Below are positions 25,117-32,499 of a stretch of DNA of 42,216 bases, one piece after another. Under the pieces are notes generated by a model. That model made no database searches and was not told the DNA's origin. It saw only the letters and a list, made by a program, of their open reading frames with translations. The stretch lies in NCBI RefSeq assembly GCF_001083795.1, contig NZ_LAVK01000021.1:1-42216 (forward strand), given 5' to 3'. Numbering within the stretch: position 1 is the stretch's first letter; every line of letters starts with the position of its first letter. Position numbers and translations under genes: made by a program. Source of the stretch: Streptomyces sp. SBT349. Lineage in GTDB: Bacteria; Actinomycetota; Actinomycetes; Streptomycetales; Streptomycetaceae.

Positions 25117-26709
25117 ATGACGACGTCCGGACGTTCTCCCGTCCCAGGCTTCTCACCGCGGCGCAGGTCGGTGCTGCTCGGTGGGATCGGTGGTGTCTCG
25201 ACCGCGGCGCTGGCCACGCTGGGGCACAGCGGAACGGCCGCCGCCGGCCAGCGCGCCGGCTCGACGGCACAGTCGGCGGCCCAACAACCCGGATTCGACT
25301 TCGACAACGGCAACTTCATCCGGGATCTGCGAGGCGAGGACGCCCAGGGCGGGGCGACCTCCAGCGTCGCCTTCATGGACGTGACCGTCGTCATCCGGGA
25401 CAACGTCCTGATGAACCTCGCGTGGTTCGACGCGCTGGCGCCCTACCACCCGACCGCGGTCGGCATCTACTCCCGGATCGGCCGCCGCCCCTCCAGCGAG
25501 TCCTCCACCAACAGGAACCTGAACATCGCCGGCCTGTACGCCACCTACCGGGTGGCGCAGGGCGCGTTCAAGGACGAGCGGGCCCCGGCCCTCGGCGCGG
25601 CGCTGACCGCGTTCGGCCTGGACCCCGACGACGAGTCGGAGGACCCGACCACCGCGGTCGGCATCGGCAACATGGCCGGCAAGGGCGTCGTCGCGGCCCG
25701 CGAGCGGGACGGCATGAACGCCCTCGGCGACGAGGGCCGCAAGTACAACCCCGTGCCCTACCGGGACTACACCGGCTACCGGCCCGTGAACGGCGCCTTC
25801 GACCTGGTCGATCCCTCGCGCTGGCAGCCGCGGTTGACGACCCACAACCGCCGCCTCGGCCACGGGGTGGGTGACAAGGGCGTCTTCACCGTCCAGCACT
25901 TCATCACCCCGCAGCTGCGGCTGGTCCAGCCCCACACCTACCAGGACCCGGCCGAGTTCCGGCTCGCCGCTCCCCGGCACAGCGACCACACCAGGGCCAG
26001 GGACTACAAGCGCTCGGTGGACGAGGTCCTGGAGGCGTCGGCCGCCCTCACCGACGAGCAGAAGGTGAAGGCCGAGTTCTTCGACCACATGCTGCTGGGC
26101 ATGCGTCTCTCCCAGTACGCCGCGGCCGACGCCCACGACCAGGGCACCGGCGGCCTGGACATGCACGGCTGGGCCCACCTGTTCCTGACGCACTCGGTGG
26201 CGCAGCACGACGCGTTGATCGCCGTCTGGCACCAGAAGCACAGGTACGACGCCGTGCGGCCGTTCAGCGCCATCCGGCACGTGTACGGCAGCCGTCCGGT
26301 GAGTGCCTGGGGCGGAGTCGGCGAGGGCATGGTCAACGACATCCCCGCCGACCAGTGGGCCGGCTACCTGAACGTGGGCGACCACCCCGAGTACCCCTCG
26401 GGCTACGTGGCGATCGGCTCCGCCGAGGCGCAGGCGACGCGGCGCTTCTTCGACGACGACGTGCTGGCCCTGACGCGTCAGGTCCCGGCCGGCTCCGGGG
26501 TGGTGGAGCCGGGGGCCACCCCGGCCGGCGACCTCGAACTGCGCTGGGACACCTGGACCGACTTCGTCGAGGACTGTGCCACCAGCCGGGTGTGGGGCGG
26601 GGTGAACTTCACGAAGACGGTCGAGAGGGCCATCCCCTTCGGCGAGCAGTTCGGCGACCGGTCCTACGAGTACGTGCAGCGGTACGTCGACGGGGACGTC
26701 GAGGACTGA
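25117..26709 (+). CDS. VHPO-family protein 3 with vanadate-ligand His replaced by Asn
   Basis: A 530-residue paralogue. Lys374 and Arg381 (KHRYDAVRP), Ser428-Gly429 and Arg491 remain, but the residue that covalently ligates vanadate is Asn497 (SRVWGGVNF instead of GVHF), and the PSG loop reads PSGY. A normal vanadium haloperoxidase should therefore not form. A vanadate-independent role, such as the alpha-hydroxyketone rearrangement catalysed by the VHPO homologue NapH3, is the best guess. The rest of the fold and the C-terminal GDVED tail are intact, so it is not an obvious pseudogene. It has the Tat leader SPRRRSVLLGGIGG and the ribosome site CAAGGAC. Confidence 0.92.
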   Translation: MTTSGRSPVPGFSPRRRSVLLGGIGGVSTAALATLGHSGTAAAGQRAGSTAQSAAQQPGFDFDNGNFIRDLRGEDAQGGATSSVAFMDVTVVIRDNVLMNLAWFDALAPYHPTAVGIYSRIGRRPSSESSTNRNLNIAGLYATYRVAQGAFKDERAPALGAALTAFGLDPDDESEDPTTAVGIGNMAGKGVVAARERDGMNALGDEGRKYNPVPYRDYTGYRPVNGAFDLVDPSRWQPRLTTHNRRLGHGVGDKGVFTVQHFITPQLRLVQPHTYQDPAEFRLAAPRHSDHTRARDYKRSVDEVLEASAALTDEQKVKAEFFDHMLLGMRLSQYAAADAHDQGTGGLDMHGWAHLFLTHSVAQHDALIAVWHQKHRYDAVRPFSAIRHVYGSRPVSAWGGVGEGMVNDIPADQWAGYLNVGDHPEYPSGYVAIGSAEAQATRRFFDDDVLALTRQVPAGSGVVEPGATPAGDLELRWDTWTDFVEDCATSRVWGGVNFTKTVERAIPFGEQFGDRSYEYVQRYVDGDVED

Positions 26710-26719
26710 CCCTCATCGC

Positions 26720-26752
26720 GGCGGCGGGCACGGCGCACGACGGCCCGCCGCC
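26720..26752 (+). repeat. VHPO 3' hairpin, copy 3
   Basis: GGCGGCGGGC / GCCCGCCGCC with a 13-nt loop, 10 nt after the VHPO3 stop. Confidence 0.8.
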
Positions 26753-26861
26753 GCCCCGAAGGGCACAGCCCTCTGGAAAATCCGGTGCCCCCGCTGGTCG
26801 TCCCCGAAGACCGCGCCTCGGACGTGCAGAGCCACCTTTTCAGAGATAAGGACACAACCCC

Positions 26862-28442
26862 ATGACGATGCCCGGACGTTCTCCTCTATCAGGCTTCTCA
26901 CCGGGGCGCAGGTCGCTGCTGCTCGGCGGGATCGGTGGTGTCTCGACCGCGGCGTTGGTCCTGGGGCACGGCGGCTCGGCCGCGGCCGGCCAGGCGACCG
27001 GCTCGGCGGCGCGGTCGGCGGCCCAGATCGACTTCGACTTCGACACCGACAACTTCATCCGGGACTTCACGAGCTTCGACGTCGGTGACCCCGACGGGGA
27101 CCAGGTCACGGGGTTCGTCGCCCCGATGGACGTCACGCACCAGATGCGCATCAACAACATGGTGTATCTCGCGTGGTTCGACGCGCTGGCGCCCTACCAC
27201 CCGACCGCGCTCGGCGTGCACACCCGGTTCGAGCGCCGCCCCTCCAGCGAGTCGGCCACCAACAGGAACATGAACATCGCGATCGTGTACGCCACGTTCA
27301 CGGTGATCAAGGGCCTGCTGCCGGAACGGGTCGCGGTCTACCGCGAGATCCTGACCCTGCTCGGCCTGGACCCCGACGACGAGTCGGAGGACCGGACCAG
27401 CCCGATCGGCATCGGCAACGTGGCCGGCAAGGGCCTCCTCGCCGCCGGCGAGCGGGACGGCATGAACTCCCTCGGCGACGAGGGCCGCCGGTACAACGGC
27501 CGTCCCTTCGAGGACTACACCGGCTACGAGCCCGTCAACAGCGCCTTCGAGCTGAGGAACCCCTCGCGCTGGCAGCCGCAGCTCACCACCCACAACCGCC
27601 GCCACGGCGAGTCGCTGGGTGACAAGGGCGTCTTCACCGTCCAGCAGTTCCTCACCCCGCAGCTGCGGGTGGGCAGGGCCTACACCTTCGACGACCCGGC
27701 CCGGTTCGGGCTCGCCCCGCCCCGGCACAGCGACCACACCAGGCCGCGCGAGTACAAGCGCTCGGTGGACGAGATCCTGGAGGCGTCGGCCGCGCTCACC
27801 GACGAGCAGAAGATGATCGCGGAGTTCGTCCACAACAAGCTGCTGGGAGTCGGCCCCCCGGCGTACGCCGCGGCGCACGCCCACGAGCTGGACCTGCACG
27901 GCTGGACCCAGCTGTGGGTGTCGTACTCGATGGCGAGCTGGGACGCGATGGTCGCCACCTGGCACTACAAGGCCCTGTACGACGCCGTGCGGCCGTTCAG
28001 CGCGGTCCGGCACGTGTACGGCGACAGCAAGGTGACCGCCTGGGGCGGTCCCGGCAAGGGGACGGTCGACGACATCCCCGCCGACCAGTGGGTCGGCTAC
28101 CTCAACGTGGAGGACCACCCCGAGTACCCGTCCAGCTCCGCGGTGGTCTTCGCCGCCGAGGCGCAGGCGACGCGGCGCTTCTTCGACGACGACGTCCTGG
28201 ACCTCACGCTGACCTTCCCCGCCGGCTCGGGGGTGGTGGAGCCCGGGGTCACCCCGGCCGGCGACCTCGAACTGCGCTGGGACACCTGGACCGACTTCGT
28301 CCAGGACTGCGCCGACAGCCGGCTGTGGGCCGGGGCGCACTTCTCGAAGACGAACCAGACGTCCATCCCCTTCGGTGAACAGTTCGGCGACCTGGCCTAC
28401 GAGTACGTGCAGCGGCACGTCAGGGGCGACGTCGAGGACTGA
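26862..28442 (+). CDS. VHPO-family protein 4 with altered vanadate loop (PSSS)
   Basis: A 526-residue paralogue closest to copy 5: both share FDFDT.NF, DGDQV.GF.APMDVT and long-range identity. Lys370, Arg377, Arg487 and His493 are kept, but the second loop is PSSS (Ser425 in place of the Gly that hydrogen-bonds vanadate through its backbone), and the last motif is SRLWAGAHF instead of SRVWGGVHF. The nearby HVYG/DH motif reads NVEDHPEYP, where others have VGDH. The active site is therefore reshaped; weakened halide oxidation or a new function is possible. It has the Tat leader SPGRRSLLLGGIGG and ribosome site ATAAGGAC. Confidence 0.92.
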   Translation: MTMPGRSPLSGFSPGRRSLLLGGIGGVSTAALVLGHGGSAAAGQATGSAARSAAQIDFDFDTDNFIRDFTSFDVGDPDGDQVTGFVAPMDVTHQMRINNMVYLAWFDALAPYHPTALGVHTRFERRPSSESATNRNMNIAIVYATFTVIKGLLPERVAVYREILTLLGLDPDDESEDRTSPIGIGNVAGKGLLAAGERDGMNSLGDEGRRYNGRPFEDYTGYEPVNSAFELRNPSRWQPQLTTHNRRHGESLGDKGVFTVQQFLTPQLRVGRAYTFDDPARFGLAPPRHSDHTRPREYKRSVDEILEASAALTDEQKMIAEFVHNKLLGVGPPAYAAAHAHELDLHGWTQLWVSYSMASWDAMVATWHYKALYDAVRPFSAVRHVYGDSKVTAWGGPGKGTVDDIPADQWVGYLNVEDHPEYPSSSAVVFAAEAQATRRFFDDDVLDLTLTFPAGSGVVEPGVTPAGDLELRWDTWTDFVQDCADSRLWAGAHFSKTNQTSIPFGEQFGDLAYEYVQRHVRGDVED

Positions 28443-28452
28443 CCTCCTTCGT

Positions 28453-28484
28453 GGCGGCGGGCACGGGCACCACAGCCCGCCGCC
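28453..28484 (+). repeat. VHPO 3' hairpin, copy 4
   Basis: GGCGGCGGGC / GCCCGCCGCC with a 12-nt loop, 10 nt after the VHPO4 stop. Confidence 0.8.
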
Positions 28485-28604
28485 GGGCCAGTGGCGCGGT
28501 CCACCACCGTGCCGCCGGCCGCCGAAACGGCGCCGCGTCCGCCGGGCCTCGGAAGGTCCAGACGCGCAGAGCCGACCTCTATATAAGAAAGAAAAGGACA
28601 ACCC

Positions 28605-30185
28605 ATGACGATGTCCGGACGTTCTTACCTCCCAGGCTTCCTCCCCGGGCGCAGGTCCCTGCTGCTCGGCGGGATCGGTGGTGTCTCGACCGCGGCGTTG
28701 ACCCTGGGGCACAGCGGCTCGGCCGCCGCGGCCCGGTCGGCCGGTTCGACGGCGCAGCAGCCGCCCCAGATCGACTTCGACTTCGACACCGGCAACTTCG
28801 TCCGGGACATGCCGACCTTCGACATCGGTGAGCCCGACGGGGACCAGGTCGGCGGATTCATCGCCCCGATGGACGTGACCCTTCAGATACGCACCAACAA
28901 CATGGTGCACTTCGGGTGGTACGACGCCCTGGCGCCTTACCACCCCACCGCGGTCGGCGTCCACACCCGGATCCCCCGCCGCCCCTCCAGCGAGTCGGCG
29001 ACCAACCGGAACATGAACATCGCCGGCCTGCACGCCACCTATCACGTGATCGCGGGCATACTGCCGGAGCGGCTGCCGGTCTACCAGGAGATCTTCACCC
29101 TGCTCGGCATGGACTACGAGGACGAGTCGGAGGACCTGACCAGCCCGGTCGGCATCGGCAACGTGGCCGGCAAGGGCGTCGTCGCGGCCCGCCTGCACGA
29201 CGGCATGAACCAGCTCGGCGACGAGGGCCCCCGGTACAACGGCCGTCCCTACGAGGACTACACCGGCTACGAGCCCGTGAACACCGCCTTCAAGCTGAGG
29301 AACCCCTCGCGCTGGCAGCCGCAGCTCACCACCCACAACCGGCGCCTCGGCCCGCCGATCGGCGACAAGGGCGTCTTCACCGTCCAGCACTTCGCCACCC
29401 CGCAGTTCGCGCTGGTCAAGCCCTACACCTTCGACGACCCGGGCCAGTTCGAGCTGGCCGCGCCCCAGCACAGCGACCACACCAGGCCGCGTGACTACAA
29501 GCGCTCGGTGGACGAGATCCTGGACGCCTCGGCCAATCTCACCGACGCGCAGAAGGTGATGGCCGAGTTCTTCGACAACAAGCTCCTGGGCATCGGCTTC
29601 TCGGTGCACGCCGCGGCGCACGCCCACGAGCTGGACCTCCAGGGCTGGGCCCAGCTGTTCCTCACGCACTCGATCGCGCTCCACGACGGGCTGGTCGTCG
29701 CCTGGCACAACAAGAACAGGTACGACGCCGTGCGGCCGTTCAGCGCGGTCCGGCACGTGTACGGCAACAGCAAGGTGACCGCCTGGGGCGGAGTCGGCAA
29801 GGGGACGGTCGACGACATCCCCGCCAGCGAGTGGGCCAGCTACCTGGCCGTGGGCGACCACTCCGAGTACCCGTCCGGCTCCACGACGCTCTGCTCCGCC
29901 GAGGCGCAGGCGACGCGGCGCTTCTTCGACGACGACGTCCTCCAGTGGACGCACCCCGTCCCCGCCGGTTCGACGCTGGTGGAGCCGGGTATCAGCCCCG
30001 CCGCCGACCTCGAACTGCGCTGGGACAGCTGGACCGCCTTCGTCGAAGACTGCGCCACCAGCCGGGTGTGGGGCGGGGTGCACTTCAAGACGACGGTGGA
30101 GAGGTCCGTGGAGCTCGGCGAGCAGTTCGGCGACCTGGCCTACGAGTTCCTGCAGCGGTACATCAACGGCGACGTCGAGGACTGA
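28605..30185 (+). CDS. Vanadium-dependent haloperoxidase family protein 5
   Basis: A 526-residue paralogue with a complete vanadate pocket: Lys370 and Arg377 (KNRYDAVRP), Ser424-Gly425-Ser426 (YPSGS), Arg487 and His493 (SRVWGGVHF). It is the sister of copy 4 over the N-terminal half but resembles copy 1 around the active site (VGDHSEYPSGSTTLCSAEAQ), which suggests gene conversion or recombination between copies. It has the Tat leader LPGRRSLLLGGIGG and ribosome site AAAAGGAC after an AT-rich CTATATAAG. It is the last of the plus-strand VHPO row and precedes P450-2. Confidence 0.92.
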   Translation: MTMSGRSYLPGFLPGRRSLLLGGIGGVSTAALTLGHSGSAAAARSAGSTAQQPPQIDFDFDTGNFVRDMPTFDIGEPDGDQVGGFIAPMDVTLQIRTNNMVHFGWYDALAPYHPTAVGVHTRIPRRPSSESATNRNMNIAGLHATYHVIAGILPERLPVYQEIFTLLGMDYEDESEDLTSPVGIGNVAGKGVVAARLHDGMNQLGDEGPRYNGRPYEDYTGYEPVNTAFKLRNPSRWQPQLTTHNRRLGPPIGDKGVFTVQHFATPQFALVKPYTFDDPGQFELAAPQHSDHTRPRDYKRSVDEILDASANLTDAQKVMAEFFDNKLLGIGFSVHAAAHAHELDLQGWAQLFLTHSIALHDGLVVAWHNKNRYDAVRPFSAVRHVYGNSKVTAWGGVGKGTVDDIPASEWASYLAVGDHSEYPSGSTTLCSAEAQATRRFFDDDVLQWTHPVPAGSTLVEPGISPAADLELRWDSWTAFVEDCATSRVWGGVHFKTTVERSVELGEQFGDLAYEFLQRYINGDVED

Positions 30186-30198
30186 TCCTCATCGCGGC

Positions 30199-30230
30199 GG
30201 CGGCGGGCACCTGCACGGCAGCCCGCCGCC
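30199..30230 (+). repeat. VHPO 3' hairpin, copy 5
   Basis: GGCGGCGGGC / GCCCGCCGCC with a 12-nt loop, 13 nt after the VHPO5 stop. Confidence 0.8.
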
Positions 30231-30393
30231 GGCGCCCGCAGCCGTCAGTGCCCCTGCGTGTTCACCGCCATCGGACGTGGTGCGCGCGGCCGTCCGGGCC
30301 ACCCCCGGCCGGCCGCACCCACCTCGGCTCTCAGCCATCTGTCTCTGCACAAGCGGAATGCCCCACAAGAATTCTGCACGAGAGGTGAGCGCA

Positions 30394-31725
30394 TTGAAGA
30401 GTCACACAGACTCGACAGCCGATTACTTAAGTGCCTCGCATGGACAAGGCGGTCCGGCTTTCCGATTCAGTCGAATGGAGAAACTCCTCCAAGGTCGTGC
30501 GACCCGCGGTCTGACGGTGGACGGCATCGATGCCGTATTCGTCAACGACCCGCTCCTGGCCCGCTCGATCCTGGTGAAGGACAGCAAGAACTACGGAAGG
30601 GGCGAACTCTTCCAGAAGGGCAGGAACTTCAGCAGGGTGGGAATGCTCGCCGAGGACGAGGCCGTCCACCGCCACTACCGGCGGCTGGCGAATCCCTACC
30701 TGCGGGCGACGAAGGTCGACGAGTACCTTCCGACCATGCGCGGCATCGCCGAGAAGGTGGTGTCCTCATGGCGCGCCGGCCAGCCGATCAACATCCAGGT
30801 CGAGATGTGCCGGATCGCGGGCTCGATCGCCCTGGCCGCGCTCTTCCCGGGCCTGCCGTCCGAGACGACGGCGGCTCTCGACGAGCGCCTCGCCGTACTG
30901 AACTGGGCGACGATCAAGCGACCGCTCTACGGCAAGGCGGCGATCCGCGCACGGGTGCAGGGGCCATCGAGGGAGCTGGTCCGCGCGCGCGAGGACGTCC
31001 GGGCCCTGCTTCTGACCTGTATCAAGGACCAACTGAACTCCCCCGACTCCCACACCGGCTATCTCTCGGCGCTGCTGTCGGACGCCGACGGCAAGGGGAA
31101 CCGCCTCCTGACGGCGGACGAGGTCTGCGACGAGGCGGTCATGATGCTGACCGCGGGAACGGTCACCACGGCCTCCGTGATGTCCTGGGCTCTCTACAAG
31201 CTCTCCGAGGACCCCTCGATGGAGGAGAGGGTCATCGCGGACCTGGCGACATCGGGGAACGACTCCGCCGCGCCCGGCATCGAACGCCGTGAGCACAGCT
31301 ACACCATCAGGTTCCTGATGGAGGTCCTGCGGCTCTACCCGCCCGTGTGGATCTCGTGCCGCATGACCCGTTCACCCGTCACCCTGGGCGACGAGTCGCT
31401 TCCCGAGGGCGCGAACGTGGTCATCAGTTCGTATCTCCTGCACAGGAATCCCGACCGCTATCCGGAGCCGAACCGGTTCGATCCCGACCGGTGGCTCTCC
31501 CTTCGGCCCGGCATCGCGGAAGGCGCTCTGTACATCCCGTTCGGGACGGGGCCGAAAGGGTGCGTCGGAGAACCGTTCGCCTGGCAGGAACTGGACGTTC
31601 TCCTCGATACGGTGACGCGGGCGTGGAAGCTGAGCACCGAGCCCGGCAGCCAGGTCCGCACGGCGGCGGAGACCACGCTCCATCCCCGCCAACTCCTCAT
31701 GACCCCCCGGCCGCGGTCGCACTGA
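30394..31725 (+). CDS. Cytochrome P450 (P450-2), paralogue of P450-1
   Basis: A 443-residue haem monooxygenase highly similar to P450-1 over its whole length. It shows HRHYRRLANPYL, LTAGTVTTASV, EVLRLYPP and FGTGPKGCVG with haem Cys390. The TTG start at 30394 lies 8 nt after GAGAGG and aligns with the TTG start of P450-1; the sequence before it is also alike (AATTC.GCACG). Codon 12 is TTA (30427-30429), making it a bldA candidate, while P450-1 has none. It probably oxidises the terpene part at a different site or stage. A bidirectional terminator follows. Confidence 0.9.
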   Translation: MKSHTDSTADYLSASHGQGGPAFRFSRMEKLLQGRATRGLTVDGIDAVFVNDPLLARSILVKDSKNYGRGELFQKGRNFSRVGMLAEDEAVHRHYRRLANPYLRATKVDEYLPTMRGIAEKVVSSWRAGQPINIQVEMCRIAGSIALAALFPGLPSETTAALDERLAVLNWATIKRPLYGKAAIRARVQGPSRELVRAREDVRALLLTCIKDQLNSPDSHTGYLSALLSDADGKGNRLLTADEVCDEAVMMLTAGTVTTASVMSWALYKLSEDPSMEERVIADLATSGNDSAAPGIERREHSYTIRFLMEVLRLYPPVWISCRMTRSPVTLGDESLPEGANVVISSYLLHRNPDRYPEPNRFDPDRWLSLRPGIAEGALYIPFGTGPKGCVGEPFAWQELDVLLDTVTRAWKLSTEPGSQVRTAAETTLHPRQLLMTPRPRSH

Positions 31726-31758
31726 CCCCACCGGCGCGGGCGCGTCCAGCAGCGACAA

Positions 31759-31814
31759 CAGGGCCTCCCGGCGCCCGGTGGAACATGTGTTCCCCGAGTC
31801 GCCGGGAGGCCCTG
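31759..31814. terminator. Bidirectional terminator between convergent P450-2 and TetR genes
   Basis: A perfect 15-bp inverted repeat (CAGGGCCTCCCGGCG / CGCCGGGAGGCCCTG) with a 26-nt loop, between the P450-2 stop and the TetR stop. Confidence 0.85.
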
Positions 31815-31863
31815 CTCATGCCCCCACCGTGAGAGAAGACCGGCCGGAGCCCCGCCCGACGCC

Positions 31864-32499
31864 CTACAGCGTCAGGCCGCGCTCCAGCACCGACAGCGCC
31901 CGGTCGATCATCTCCAGGAGGTTGCCCTCCTGGCCGTCGTCGCCCCAGTCGAGCAGCACCTGGTGGAGTGCGCCCATGATGGCGCCCACCACGACCCGGA
32001 GTTCGAGGTCGTCCTCCGGCCGCCCGGTCCGCTGGGCGAGTGCCGCGCTCATGGCCCCGACCAGCTTGTGCTGCGCCTCGTGCATCAGCGCCCGCACCGC
32101 GGGCACCTCGCGCACCAGCTCCATCCGCCACGTGTACTCCGCGCTGAAGTCCTCGTAGAGGATGCGCATCATCCCCGTCACCGCCGCCCGCATCGCCACC
32201 AGTGGAGGCTCGTCCGCCGGGCGGGCGAGGAGGAACCCGATGCTGGAGACGGCGTAGTCGTTCGTCAGAACGATGTGTTCCTTGCTGGGGAAGTAGCGGA
32301 AGACGGTGCTGGGCGAGACCTCGGCGGCCGCGGCGATCAGCTCGATGGTGGTCTTCTCATACCCTCGCTCCTCGATCAGCCGGTGGGCCGCCTGCCGGAT
32401 CGCCTGACGCGTGCGCAGCTTCTTGCGCTCGCGCAGGCCGAGGCCGGCTTCGGTGGCGGCGATCCCCGGCGACGTCGGTTCGGTGGGCATACGGCTCAT
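31864..32499 (-). CDS. TetR-family transcriptional regulator
   Basis: A 211-residue regulator with an N-terminal TetR helix-turn-helix (RTRQAIRQAAHRLIEERGY, ELIAAAAEVSPSTVFRYFPSKEHI, about residues 29-76) and a helical ligand-binding C-terminus. Its ATG at 32499 overlaps the exporter stop (ATGA), so the two are translationally coupled, exporter first. It most likely represses the exporter operon and responds to the pathway product or an intermediate. It is the only clear regulator inside the cluster; no SARP or LuxR-type pathway activator is seen. Confidence 0.92.
   Translation of the reverse strand: MSRMPTEPTSPGIAATEAGLGLRERKKLRTRQAIRQAAHRLIEERGYEKTTIELIAAAAEVSPSTVFRYFPSKEHIVLTNDYAVSSIGFLLARPADEPPLVAMRAAVTGMMRILYEDFSAEYTWRMELVREVPAVRALMHEAQHKLVGAMSAALAQRTGRPEDDLELRVVVGAIMGALHQVLLDWGDDGQEGNLLEMIDRALSVLERGLTL

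Noticed and set aside
26898..30083. Very long minus-strand open frame (over 1000 codons) opposite VHPO4 and VHPO5, and similar long frames opposite dxs and other genes
   Set aside because: They lie antisense to genes with clear motifs and have Val/Gly/Arg-rich low-information products, typical shadows of high-GC coding DNA.
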